A DNA stretch of 9,888 bases from Chloroflexota bacterium (GCA_022565015.1 JADFKI010000128.1:1-9888), one strand, 5' to 3'; shown: positions 1-6,665, counted from the stretch's first letter. Numbers and translations: made by a program. Notes: generated by a model not told the origin, from the letters alone.

Positions 1-197
1 AGGATGTAGTTATTTCCATCCACGACTCTCATTAACGGGGTCTTACGGACGGCGCCCGTTCTCCACCCTTTATTGGTTACAATAATGACTGGCAGGCCCG
101 TGTCCCTCAAGGTTAAGCCGTCGGTGCCCCCGCTGCTTTCATACAGCTCGACCTGCTCTGCTACCCATTCCCTGGGACTAGGTATGTATTCGTTCAT
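1..197 (-). CDS. Deazaflavin (F420)-dependent nitroreductase family protein, partial (N-terminus only)
   Basis: The gene begins at an ATG (197-195) and runs off the left edge, leaving about 65 codons. The visible protein starts MNEYIPSPREWVAEQVELYE and continues with a stretch reading VTNKGWRTGAVRKTPLMRV. This matches the N-terminal pattern of the DDN / DUF385 family, split-barrel proteins that use the deazaflavin F420H2 to reduce varied substrates; family members usually show TTxGRKSGxxRxTPLM at this place. The gene has a good ribosome binding site (GGAGGTGA about 12 bases upstream, with AGAGGTG closer). It lies 35 bp after the cupin gene on the same strand and is probably co-transcribed with it. 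The substrate cannot be told, and the F420-binding C-terminal part lies outside the window. If the assignment is right, the host makes F420, which limits the likely phyla. The family call is by recognition of this short region. Confidence 0.75.
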   Translation of the reverse strand, partial: MNEYIPSPREWVAEQVELYESSGGTDGLTLRDTGLPVIIVTNKGWRTGAVRKTPLMRVVDGNNYI

Positions 198-232
198 GGC
201 ACCTCTTGTCACCTCCAAAGTTGTTATCGAAA

Positions 233-532
233 CTAATTCTTTAGCTCGATGATGGTGTTGCTGTAGCGGGCGCTGCCGGTGTTGATGACGCGGTGTACGG
301 CATTGTTCTGGCCCATTACGACCTCACCCAGCTTGTATTCGCGCTCCGACGACGTCCCGTCGTCGAGCTCTGCCCGCAGCGTCCCAGGCTCCGTGATAAT
401 AAATAGATAATTCATCGCGTGGTGGTGCCACGGGCTCGCCTGTCCCGGTTCCAAAACGAGGTCCCAGACCTTTACATGCTCGTTCTCGTACACGAACTTC
501 GTGCCGACGTCTCCCAATTCCCTATCGCTCAT
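233..532 (-). CDS. Small single-domain cupin protein
   Basis: This is a 99-residue protein that is one cupin beta-barrel and little else. Cupin motif 1 is visible as GQASPWHHHAMNYLFIITEPG-like sequence at about residues 30-50, with a metal-type histidine cluster at H36-H38. Motif 2 is at about residues 69-86 with H80 and N84. The glutamate normally found four or five residues after the HxH of motif 1 is absent (Y42/L43 there), so the metal site would be all-histidine or altered. No signal peptide or membrane segment is present, so the protein is expected in the cytoplasm. The start is supported by a strong AAGGAGG ribosome binding site six bases before the ATG. It sits 26 bp downstream of radC and 35 bp upstream of the reductase gene, all on one strand. 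Cupins this small act as minor dioxygenases, isomerases or ligand sensors; the reaction here is unknown. Confidence 0.8.
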   Translation of the reverse strand: MSDRELGDVGTKFVYENEHVKVWDLVLEPGQASPWHHHAMNYLFIITEPGTLRAELDDGTSSEREYKLGEVVMGQNNAVHRVINTGSARYSNTIIELKN

Positions 533-558
533 GATGCCTCCTTCGATTCTGGTCGCAG

Positions 559-1296
559 CTAAAAGCCCAGGCCCTTGTCCTTTAGGCTGACGAAGCCCTG
601 GCCGCCGATGATGACGTGGTCCAACAACTCTATGTCCATCATCTGTCCGCCTTCGCGTACCTGCCGCGTAACGAGTATGTCCTCCGGGCTGGGCGTCGGG
701 TCGCCCGACGGGTGGTTGTGAACGATGATTATCGACGGACAGTTCTCCCGAATCGCGGGCCTCAGCACCTCCGCGACTCGAATCATCGACGAGTTGACGT
801 TGCCCTTGTAGACCTCCTGGCTGGACAGCACCTCGTTCTTCGTGTTCAGCAAGAGCACCCTGAGATGCTCCTGGTCGAGGAAGGTCATCTCCGGGGCCAG
901 AAGGTTATACACGTCTCGCGGAGACCCGATGACCGGCCTGTCTTCCGGGTGCAGCGACATCAGCCTGCGCCCCAGCTCCAACGCCGCCAGGAGCTGGCAG
1001 GCCTTGGCGTCGCTGATGCCGTGCATGGCGCACAGCTCGCCGTAGGTCGCCCTGGCGAGGCCACGCAGGCCTTTGAACTCCGAGACGACACGTGACGCCA
1101 GGTTGACGACGCTCTCGCCCTCGGAGCCTACCCTGAGCAGAATCGCGATCAGCTCGGCGTTGTTCAGCGAAGATGGGCCGTAGTCCCTCAGCCTCTCGCG
1201 GGGCCGCTCTCCCTGCGGAAGGTCTCGAATCATCGTCGCGTATTGAGTTTTTTCTTCCCGCTCTTCCGTTGTCACGTCTGGGTCCTTAGGTCGCAT
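559..1296 (-). CDS. radC: RadC family JAB/MPN domain protein
   Basis: The 245-residue protein has the normal RadC layout. Residues 1-21 are a charged extension. Residues 22-110 are the N-terminal UPF0758 helical part with a helix-hairpin-helix-like segment (LRDYGPSSLNNAELIAILLR, then HGISDAKACQLLAALELG). Residues 120-245 are the JAB/MPN metal domain. The JAMM-type metal residues are all present: E176, then HNHPSGDPTPSPED with H193, H195, S203 and D206. Such domains are Zn-dependent, and related ones are isopeptidases. Despite the historical name, a DNA-repair role of RadC is not established in the family. The ATG at 1296 has only a weak GAGGCG ribosome binding site; M22 (MIRDLPQGERPRERL) fits the usual family start and is an alternative. 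The cupin and reductase genes follow on the same strand. The identity is firm and the cellular role is not. Confidence 0.93.
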   Translation of the reverse strand: MRPKDPDVTTEEREEKTQYATMIRDLPQGERPRERLRDYGPSSLNNAELIAILLRVGSEGESVVNLASRVVSEFKGLRGLARATYGELCAMHGISDAKACQLLAALELGRRLMSLHPEDRPVIGSPRDVYNLLAPEMTFLDQEHLRVLLLNTKNEVLSSQEVYKGNVNSSMIRVAEVLRPAIRENCPSIIIVHNHPSGDPTPSPEDILVTRQVREGGQMMDIELLDHVIIGGQGFVSLKDKGLGF

Positions 1297-1326
1297 GCGA
1301 ATGCGTGGCGCCTCGATTTGGCGTGT

Positions 1327-1355
1327 AGTTTAACCTCGAAGCCCCGGCAAGTCTA
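1327..1355 (-). promoter_or_regulatory. Weak candidate sigma-70 promoter for radC cluster
   Basis: On the minus strand, TAGACT (1355-1350) is followed after 17 bases by TAAACT (1332-1327). Each hexamer matches the consensus at four of six positions. It lies about 30 bp before the radC ATG. This is the best-looking pair found between the two divergent genes on this strand, but it is weak. Confidence 0.3.
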
Positions 1356-1454
1356 TTTTTCTTCTCTTGATTCGGCCTGTATTGGGGCGGACTCGAAATG
1401 ACAATACGAGGAAGTCAACATCCGCGAGATGACAGGACGACCCCTTCCCTGCCC

Positions 1455-1482
1455 TTGACACCAGATGGGCAGCAAATACAAT
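1455..1482 (+). promoter_or_regulatory. Sigma-70 promoter of the M20 peptidase gene
   Basis: A perfect -35 hexamer TTGACA (1455-1460) is separated by 16 bases from the -10 hexamer TACAAT (1477-1482), which matches five of six consensus positions. Transcription would start near 1489 and give a leader of about 38 nt. The leader ends with a GGAG ribosome binding site placed a few bases before the ATG at 1527. It faces the divergent radC cluster, and the rest of 1297-1526 shows no gene. Confidence 0.8.
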
Positions 1483-1526
1483 AATTCGCAGGCCTTGTTG
1501 AACGCCAAAACATTACCGGAGAAGAC

Positions 1527-2603
1527 ATGATAAACCGCGACCGAATCGTGAAGACGTTTACCGAGCTCGTGCAGGTGGACAGCCCCTCCGGCGAAGAGGA
1601 GGAGATGGCCAAAGACCTGATCGGCCGCCTCGAGGCGCTGGGGCTGACGGTCCAACGCGACGATTACGGAAACGTCATCGCCGGCGATGGAGGAGACGAT
1701 CCCCTTCTGCTTTCGGCCCACATGGACACGGTGGAGCCCGGACGGGGCATCAAGCCGAGAGTCGAGGGCGACCGCGTGCTCTCCGACGGCACGACGATTC
1801 TGGGCGGAGACTGCAAGGCCGGCGTCGCGGCCATCCTGGAGGCGCTGGAGTCCATCAACGAAGACGGCACGCCCCACAGGAGCGTCGAGGTCGCCTTTAC
1901 CCGCGAGGAGGAGATCGGCCTCGTGGGGGCTCGGAACCTGGACTTCTCGATGTTATCTGCAAAGGAGTCCATCGTGTTCGACGGCGAGGGACCTCCAAGC
2001 CAGATAACGTCGGCAAGCCCGACCTACATAGGCTTCGATATCGAGGTGACGGGCCGCGCCGCGCACGCGGGCGTCGAGCCCGAAAAGGGCCTCTCCGCCA
2101 TCAGAATCGCGGCGGAGATCATCACGCGCATGCCACAGGGACGGCTCGACGAAGAGACTACCTTCAACGTGGGCAACTTCGAGGGCGGGACCGTGAGGAA
2201 CGCCGTGCCGGAGAGCGCGGTGGTGCGCGGCGAGTTCAGGAGCCGCAACCTGGAGACTCTGGACGGTCTCCGGCTTCAGATATCCGAGGCAGTTGACGAG
2301 GTCAAGAAGCTTTATCCGGAGGCGGACATTCAGCAGCACCTGCACACCGAGTTCGAGACGTACACCCTGACCGACGATGATGCGGCCACGGCGCTGGTCA
2401 AGAAGGCGCTGGCCGACCTGGGGCTCACGCCCGTCATGAGTCCGTCAGGGGGCGGCACCGACGGCAACGTCTTTCGCCTGAACGGCATAAGCGCCGTCGT
2501 CGTCGGCATGGCGGACCACAACATGCACACGGTCCGCGAATACGTGTCCATCCCCGACCTTGTGGACGCCGCGCATCTCTGTGAAGAGCTCCTACGCCTA
2601 TAA
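1527..2603 (+). CDS. M20-family metallopeptidase, peptidase T-like
   Basis: This is a 358-residue cytoplasmic dizinc aminopeptidase of the M20 (PepT/ArgE/DapE) group. The metal and catalytic residues are in order: SAHMDTV with H65 and D67, GGDCKAG with bridging D95, TREEEIG with the catalytic E128 and metal ligand E129, IVFDGEG with D152, and NMHTVREYVS with H334. The dimerisation domain spans about residues 165-285 and includes the TGRAAHAG motif with H180. The overall pattern is nearest PepT-like tripeptide aminopeptidases, but it is shorter than E. coli PepT (about 408 residues) and closer to the Gram-positive 'PepT-like' branch. The exact substrate is therefore open. The start has a GGAG site and a near-consensus promoter upstream. 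The gene stands alone, with radC divergent on one side and the NiSOD gene convergent on the other. No signal peptide is visible, which fits turnover of intracellular peptides. Confidence 0.88.
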   Translation: MINRDRIVKTFTELVQVDSPSGEEEEMAKDLIGRLEALGLTVQRDDYGNVIAGDGGDDPLLLSAHMDTVEPGRGIKPRVEGDRVLSDGTTILGGDCKAGVAAILEALESINEDGTPHRSVEVAFTREEEIGLVGARNLDFSMLSAKESIVFDGEGPPSQITSASPTYIGFDIEVTGRAAHAGVEPEKGLSAIRIAAEIITRMPQGRLDEETTFNVGNFEGGTVRNAVPESAVVRGEFRSRNLETLDGLRLQISEAVDEVKKLYPEADIQQHLHTEFETYTLTDDDAATALVKKALADLGLTPVMSPSGGGTDGNVFRLNGISAVVVGMADHNMHTVREYVSIPDLVDAAHLCEELLRL

Positions 2604-2747
2604 TGGTTTTGGCTATAACAGGCAAGGCTGCCGCCTGGGTTGAAACGTCCGAGATTAGCGGCCGTTTCAAAAATGGATCGCAGCACTTGACGCGGCCTGG
2701 ACGGCTAGAAGCCTTTCCGAAAACCTTATTTGGACGTTTTACAGTCC

Positions 2748-2897
2748 TTCGACAATGCCTTCCGCACAATCCGCTTCGGGCGGAAGATATTCTGCTGAAA
2801 GAGTCGGACAGGAAGAACGGAAGATTGCCCGTTCGTGGTGTCCGACTCCTTAATATGTATATCTTCGGACTCCGCTTCTGCGGAGAGCTTGTCGAAC
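2748..2897. repeat. Imperfect long palindrome, REP/MITE-like, ends TTCGACAA/TTGTCGAA
   Basis: Two arms of about 70 bases face each other. The outer tips are TTCGACAA (2748-2755) and TTGTCGAA (2889-2896). Inside them, GAAGATAT (2783-2790) pairs with ATATCTTC (2859-2866), GAGTCGGACA (2801-2810) with TGTCCGACTC (2839-2848), and GAACGG (2815-2820) with CCGTTC (2829-2834) around an 8-base loop. A local hairpin, CTCCGC-TTCT-GCGGAG, sits at 2870-2885. There is no credible open reading frame. The GAGCTTGTCGAA core resembles interspersed palindromic sequences found widely in bacterial genomes. It lies between two convergent genes, where such elements often settle, and it could stop transcription from both sides. 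Confidence 0.8.
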
Positions 2898-3010
2898 CAT
2901 TCGTGGCGTCCGACTCCTTATGTTGTATATCTTTGGACTCTTCGACTCCTATGAGGAATATCTCGGAGTCCGATCCATCGGACCGCTTCTGCGGAGAGCT
3001 CGTCGAACCA
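2832..3010 (+). repeat. Direct repeats: second, interrupted copy of the palindrome's right arm
   Basis: The right arm (2832-2899) is followed directly by a second copy (2900-3010). Positions 2832-2852 and 2900-2920 differ at one of 21 bases. Positions 2872-2899 and 2983-3010 differ at one of 28 bases (T/C in GAGCTYGTCGAACCA). The offset rises from 68 to 111 bases because the second copy carries 43 extra bases at about 2941-2983. That insert begins with a degenerate third copy of the unit CGACTCCT...ATATCT..GGASTC and ends in a perfect hairpin, GTCCGA-TCCA-TCGGAC (2968-2983). The array ends 31 bp from the NiSOD stop codon. The rest of the 438-base gap (2604-2747 and 3011-3041) shows no gene or clear terminator. 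Confidence 0.8.
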
Positions 3011-3041
3011 TGAGAGCCTGTACCTCGCTCCGGGAAAAGGC

Positions 3042-3524
3042 CTAGGTCCCCAGTCGCACCGCTGCGTTGGGGTCGCTGTATTCGACGCCCTTGGTGGCCC
3101 AGAAGATCGTCGCGATCTCGTCCACGGCATCCACCAGATTCTGCGCTGATTCCATGTTGATGCCCTGCTTGTTCGCCGAGGCCAGCTTGGTGGCGTTCCA
3201 GATTTTGGTGTGCAGGTCGGGGTACTTTTCGAGGTGGTCGGGCCTGAAGTAGTCGTGCCACAGAATGTCGAGCTCCTTCTTCGCCAGCGTGGCATGCTCT
3301 TCCTTGACGATGATGTATCGGCCGATATTATTGGCGTAGGCCTGGCGCTCTTCAGCCGAGCTCGCCGTCGAGCCCTCCAACGCAGTGATTCTCATGACCA
3401 TCTTCAGAACGGTCTGAGCCGCGATCTTGGCCGAGATGGGGTCATAAATTCCACATGGAATATCGCAGTGTGCGTCGGCATAGTGGACGGGCCACACTCG
3501 CCTTATTACTGACTTTACCGACAT
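3042..3524 (-). CDS. sodN: Nickel superoxide dismutase precursor
   Basis: This protein dismutates superoxide to O2 and H2O2 with a nickel ion held in the N-terminal 'Ni hook'. The diagnostic HCDIPCGIYDP motif is present. Mature His1 (amine and imidazole), Cys2 and Cys6 supply the ligands, and Asp3 and Tyr9 of the active-site pocket are kept. From the ATG at 3524 the precursor is 160 residues. The first 18 (MSVKSVIRRVWPVHYADA) must be cut off to free His1, leaving a mature chain of 142. The leader is charged rather than hydrophobic, so cytoplasmic cleavage rather than Sec export is expected. The remainder is the usual four-helix bundle of the homohexamer. An in-frame GTG at 3533 would add three residues, but the AAAGGAAG ribosome binding site lies almost on it and fits the ATG better. 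The maturation protease gene is next door on the opposite strand. Confidence 0.95.
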   Translation of the reverse strand: MSVKSVIRRVWPVHYADAHCDIPCGIYDPISAKIAAQTVLKMVMRITALEGSTASSAEERQAYANNIGRYIIVKEEHATLAKKELDILWHDYFRPDHLEKYPDLHTKIWNATKLASANKQGINMESAQNLVDAVDEIATIFWATKGVEYSDPNAAVRLGT

Positions 3525-3564
3525 GTAGTGCACTTCCTTTCAATGAGATTCAATGAATGCTAGA

Positions 3565-3593
3565 AAGATACAATAATCACCCACGCTCTGCAA
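3565..3593 (-). promoter_or_regulatory. Sigma-70 promoter of sodN
   Basis: On the minus strand, TTGCAG (3593-3588) is followed after 17 bases by TATCTT (3570-3565). Transcription would begin near 3558, about 34 nt before the ATG at 3524. The -10 region overlaps a plus-strand TACAAT, so the two divergent promoters appear interleaved. Confidence 0.55.
3569..3574 (+). promoter_or_regulatory. Candidate -10 element for the maturation protease gene
   Basis: TACAAT (3569-3574) lies inside the sequence ATACAATAAT, the same ten bases found at the strong promoter of the M20 peptidase gene (1476-1485). No good -35 hexamer is seen 16-18 bases upstream (around 3546-3552), so expression from it may be weak or need an activator. 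Confidence 0.35.
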
Positions 3594-3623
3594 GTATTCA
3601 GCCGTCGCGCCTCGTTTCCGGCA

Positions 3624-4172
3624 ATGCGGGTGACACCACAGACAAGTCGGCCTCTTTGGGCTAGAATGCTCGAAGAATCATGGAAACGCCGGGGACTGGG
3701 TAGAACAGTGTGCTATCGGATTTCGATCGTAAGAAGCGACGACATGAGGGGCAGGAGCATGCTCCCTGCTATCCGGCCCGGTGACTGGCTGCTGGTTAGA
3801 AGCCGAGGCAACTCCCCTTTGAAGCGAGGCGATATCATCGTACGCGCCGCCGATAAGGGCGGCAACGATGAGGCTGTAAAAAGGGTCATCGGTCTGCCCG
3901 GAGAAGAGGTCCGACTGCGCGAGGGCAGTCTTTACATCGACGGCGAGCCGCTTCATGAGCCCTATTTAGACGGTCTGCCGTCCAGCCTCGGCCTCGACGA
4001 CCGTGCGTGGAATGTCGACGATGGCGCCTATTTCGTCATGGGGGACAACAGGGCGCACAGCGCCGACAGTAGGTTGTACGGTGCGGTTGAACTGGAATCG
4101 GTACTGGGCAGGGTCGTCAGCCGCGTCTGGCCTCCCGCACGATGGGGAAGCCTGGGCTCAGGCGTAGGCTAG
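3624..4172 (+). CDS. sodX: NiSOD maturation protease, S26 signal-peptidase-like
   Basis: This is a serine/lysine-dyad peptidase expected to trim the NiSOD precursor in front of the HCxxPC nickel hook. The S26 motifs are in order: GRSMLPAIRPGD with nucleophile S45, VKRVIGLPGE with general base K86, and the GDNRAHSADSR box at 140-150. Unlike a true signal peptidase I, there is no N-terminal hydrophobic anchor, and the 182-residue chain looks soluble. That is typical of the NiSOD maturation group, and the adjacent sodN confirms the role by context. The start is uncertain. The ATG at 3624 has no visible ribosome binding site, the ATG at 3666 and GTG at 3708 are alternatives, and the conserved domain begins only around residue 31. 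The gene is divergent from sodN, whereas these genes are often found in line. Its stop overlaps the hemB stop on the other strand. Confidence 0.88.
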   Translation: MRVTPQTSRPLWARMLEESWKRRGLGRTVCYRISIVRSDDMRGRSMLPAIRPGDWLLVRSRGNSPLKRGDIIVRAADKGGNDEAVKRVIGLPGEEVRLREGSLYIDGEPLHEPYLDGLPSSLGLDDRAWNVDDGAYFVMGDNRAHSADSRLYGAVELESVLGRVVSRVWPPARWGSLGSGVG

Positions 4173-5146
4173 ACCGCCAACCATCTGGCCATCTCCTTGG
4201 CGTGATAGCTGATGATCATGTCCGCGCCCGCCCTCTTGATGGACGTCAGTATCTCCATGGTGATGCGCTGGCCGTCTATCCACTCGTTCTCGGCCGCCGC
4301 CTTCACCATCGAGTATTCACCGCTGACGTTGTAGGCGGCCATGGGGTAGCCGAACTTCTTCTTGGCGGTGGCAATCACGTCCAGGTAGGACAGGGCCGGC
4401 TTGACCATGACGATGTCGGCGCCCTCTTCGATGTCCTGCTCGATCTCCCGCATGGCCTGTTGAACGTTGGCCGGGTCCATCTGGTAGCCGTTGCGGTCGC
4501 CGAACTGTGGAGTCGAGTCCGCAGCCACCCTGAACGGTCCGTAAAAGCCCGATGCGTACTTGGCCGAATAGGCCATTATGGGCAGGTTTTCGTAGCCATA
4601 GGAGTCCAGCGCAGCGCGTATGGCGCCGACCTGGCCGTCCATCATGGCCGACGGTGCGACGATGTCCGCGCCCGCGTCCGCCTGGCAGACCGCCATCTTC
4701 GCGAGAAGCTCCAGGGTCTTGTCGTTGTCCACGGTCTCGTTCTCAATCACTCCGCAGTGGCCGTGGTCCGTGTATTCGCAGAGGCACACGTCGCCTATTA
4801 CCAGGAGATCAGGCGCCGTCTGCTTGATTACGCGAATCGCCTCCTGCAGAATGCCGTTGGTCTCGTAGGCCTCGGTGCCTTCGGCGTCTTTTTTCGCGGG
4901 TATGCCGAACAGCAGAACGGCGGGGATTCCAAGGGACTCCACCTCGCCCACTTCCGTAATCAGGTGGTCGAGCGAAAGCTGATAGATGCCGGGCATCGGG
5001 TCGATCTCATTTCGAACATCCCGGCCATGTGTGACAAAAATGGGATATATGAAATCACTGGCGCTCAGGCGTGTCTCCCGGGCCAGTCCACGAAGTGCGG
5101 CGGACCCCCTCAACCTGCGTAGTCGCACGCGCGGAAAGCTACTCAT
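4169..5146 (-). CDS. hemB: Porphobilinogen synthase (delta-aminolevulinate dehydratase)
   Basis: This enzyme condenses two 5-aminolevulinate molecules to porphobilinogen, the first common step of tetrapyrrole synthesis. The 325-residue length is normal. The two active-site lysines are seen in YSAKYASGFYGPFR (K196) and in VMVKPALSYLD (K249, the Schiff-base lysine). The metal loop DVCLCEYTDHGHCG has all three cysteines (C121, C123, C131), so this is the zinc-dependent type. It is the last gene of the operon. Its ATG lies inside the end of the cobA-hemD gene (ATGAGTAG, 8-bp overlap), and AAGGGGGTG gives a good ribosome binding site, so translation is probably coupled. At the far end its TAG shares the tetranucleotide CTAG with the stop of sodX on the opposite strand. 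Confidence 0.97.
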   Translation of the reverse strand: MSSFPRVRLRRLRGSAALRGLARETRLSASDFIYPIFVTHGRDVRNEIDPMPGIYQLSLDHLITEVGEVESLGIPAVLLFGIPAKKDAEGTEAYETNGILQEAIRVIKQTAPDLLVIGDVCLCEYTDHGHCGVIENETVDNDKTLELLAKMAVCQADAGADIVAPSAMMDGQVGAIRAALDSYGYENLPIMAYSAKYASGFYGPFRVAADSTPQFGDRNGYQMDPANVQQAMREIEQDIEEGADIVMVKPALSYLDVIATAKKKFGYPMAAYNVSGEYSMVKAAAENEWIDGQRITMEILTSIKRAGADMIISYHAKEMARWLAV

Positions 5147-6665
5147 GCGACACCCCCTTATGCGTGAAGTAGGCCTCTAAGGCATTCACGAGGCCCTGTA
5201 TCGTGTGCTCACTAGATACTATATCAGGTGCCAGGCCGACTTCTCTAGCCGCGTCGGCCGTAATCGGACCGATGCAGGCAATTGTCGCCTGGGAGAGCAT
5301 TTCCAGCTCGCCGTTCATCGCCCTGGACAGATTCCGGACCGTCGACGAGCTCGTAAAGGTGGCTACGTCTACGCCCTTGGACACGATGTCCCTCGCCCTC
5401 TTGGCCGTGTCGGCGGGAGTGACGGTGCGGTAGGCCGTGACCTCATCCACGTCGGCGCCCAGCGCCCTGAGTCCCTGGGAGAGTGCGTCGCGAGCTATGT
5501 CGGCCCGAGGCAGCAGCACCTTCGAATCTTGCATGCTCCGGGCCTTCAAGGCTTCGACAAGGGACTCGGACACAAACGATTCCGGGACTAGATCCGGGGC
5601 GATGCCTCGATTCTTGAGCTCTTCGGCAGTGGCGGGCCCGATTACGGCGACCTTGCATCCCGAGAACGCCCTGGCATCCAGGCCGAGCGCATCCAGGCGT
5701 TCGAACACGACGTCGACGGCGTTGACGCTGGTGAAGACCACCCAGTCGAAGTTTTCCAGTTGCTTTAGAGGCGCGTCCAGGCTATCGGTGACCTCTGGTT
5801 TTTGTATCTCAATAGTCGGTAGCTCGACGGGCATCGCCCCACGCCCCAGCAGTAGCTTCGATAGGCTGCTGGCCTGGGTACGTGTCCTCGTAACCAGGAC
5901 CCGCCGGCCAAAGAGAGGCCTGTTGTCGAACCATGCAAGCTTCTCACGAAGGTTGACGACGTCGCCTATGATTGTGACTATGGGTGGCTTCAAGTCGGCG
6001 GTTTCGGCACGGTCCGCGATATCGGCCAGCGTGCCGGTCAAGGTCTGCTGGAAGGGCTCCGTTCCCCACTGCACCAGGGCGACCGGCGTATCGGGCGACC
6101 GGCCATTCTTCACCAGGGTTTCCGTGATTCCGGCCAGGTTCTCCCTGCCCATAAGCACGACGAGGGTCCCGCCCTGTCCTGCGAGGGCACTCCAGTCAAT
6201 GGCGGAATCGGGTTTGGTCGGGTCCTCGTTGCCTGTGACGACCGTGAAATGCGACGCAAACCTTCTGTGAGTCAGGGGAATGCCCGCGTAGGCAGGAGCC
6301 GCAATCGCCGATGTGATTCCGGGGACGACTTCGAATGCGACGCCGGCGTCTCGAAGCGCCTCAGCCTCATCGCCTCCGCGTCCGAACACGAAGGGGTCGC
6401 CGCCCTTCAATCGGACGACGCGCTTGCCCTCCTTGCCCAGCCTTACGAGAAGCTCGTTGATGTCTTCTTGCTTGTTGTCGGACTTGCCGGGAATCTTTCC
6501 GACGTCGATCAGCTCGGCGTCGTCGCGCGCGGCCTCCAGCAGGGTTCTGTTGGTAAGGCGGTCGTAAACGATGCAGTCCGCAAGCTCGACCTGCCTCATG
6601 CCCTTGACCGTAATGAGGCCGGGGTCGCCGGGCCCCGCACCCACCAGATAGACGATTCCAGGCAT
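5139..6665 (-). CDS. cobA-hemD: Fused uroporphyrinogen-III C-methyltransferase / uroporphyrinogen-III synthase
   Basis: This 508-residue bifunctional enzyme carries out two successive steps. Residues 1-245 are a SUMT/CobA methyltransferase that makes precorrin-2 with two S-adenosylmethionines: VYLVGAGPGDPGL at the N-terminus, VRLKGGDPFVFGRGGDE (84-100), and PGITSAIAAPAYAGIPLTHR (115-134). Residues 252-500 are HemD, which cyclises and inverts ring D of hydroxymethylbilane: LFGRRVLVTRTR, then FTSVNAVDVVFERL (311-324), AVIGPATAEEL and the later FTSSSTVRNL (437-446) and CIGPITADAA pieces. The fusion is known in several bacterial phyla. It ties the uroporphyrinogen III product to the siroheme branch. 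The ATG lies one base after the hemC stop (TAA-G-ATG), so it is read by translational coupling, and its 3' end overlaps hemB by 8 bp. Assignment of both halves is firm. Confidence 0.95.
   Translation of the reverse strand: MPGIVYLVGAGPGDPGLITVKGMRQVELADCIVYDRLTNRTLLEAARDDAELIDVGKIPGKSDNKQEDINELLVRLGKEGKRVVRLKGGDPFVFGRGGDEAEALRDAGVAFEVVPGITSAIAAPAYAGIPLTHRRFASHFTVVTGNEDPTKPDSAIDWSALAGQGGTLVVLMGRENLAGITETLVKNGRSPDTPVALVQWGTEPFQQTLTGTLADIADRAETADLKPPIVTIIGDVVNLREKLAWFDNRPLFGRRVLVTRTRTQASSLSKLLLGRGAMPVELPTIEIQKPEVTDSLDAPLKQLENFDWVVFTSVNAVDVVFERLDALGLDARAFSGCKVAVIGPATAEELKNRGIAPDLVPESFVSESLVEALKARSMQDSKVLLPRADIARDALSQGLRALGADVDEVTAYRTVTPADTAKRARDIVSKGVDVATFTSSSTVRNLSRAMNGELEMLSQATIACIGPITADAAREVGLAPDIVSSEHTIQGLVNALEAYFTHKGVSHE

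Noticed and set aside
1353..1877. Minus-strand reading frame overlapping the start of the peptidase gene
   Set aside because: It has no recognisable motif, and it crosses the near-consensus promoter and the N-terminal metal motifs of the M20 peptidase on the other strand.
2832..3010. Short CRISPR array
   Set aside because: Only two or three imperfect copies exist, with unequal spacing (68 versus 111 bases) and no unique spacers. They are arms of a palindrome.
2603..3013. 136-residue plus-strand reading frame and overlapping minus-strand frames in the repeat region
   Set aside because: The frames run through palindromic repeats, giving repeated FCGELVEP-type peptides, with no domain, no ribosome binding site and no independent support.
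3624..4172. Ordinary signal peptidase I (lepB)
   Set aside because: There is no N-terminal transmembrane segment, and the gene lies back to back with a NiSOD gene that needs such a protease for maturation.
4142..5122. Long plus-strand reading frame opposite hemB (326 codons)
   Set aside because: It is a shadow of hemB. The translated sequence is low in recognisable motifs, while the opposite strand carries all the HemB active-site residues.
5437..6270. Plus-strand reading frame opposite the cobA-hemD gene (277 codons)
   Set aside because: It is rich in Ser, Arg and Thr and has no domain; it is the complement of a well-supported bifunctional enzyme.
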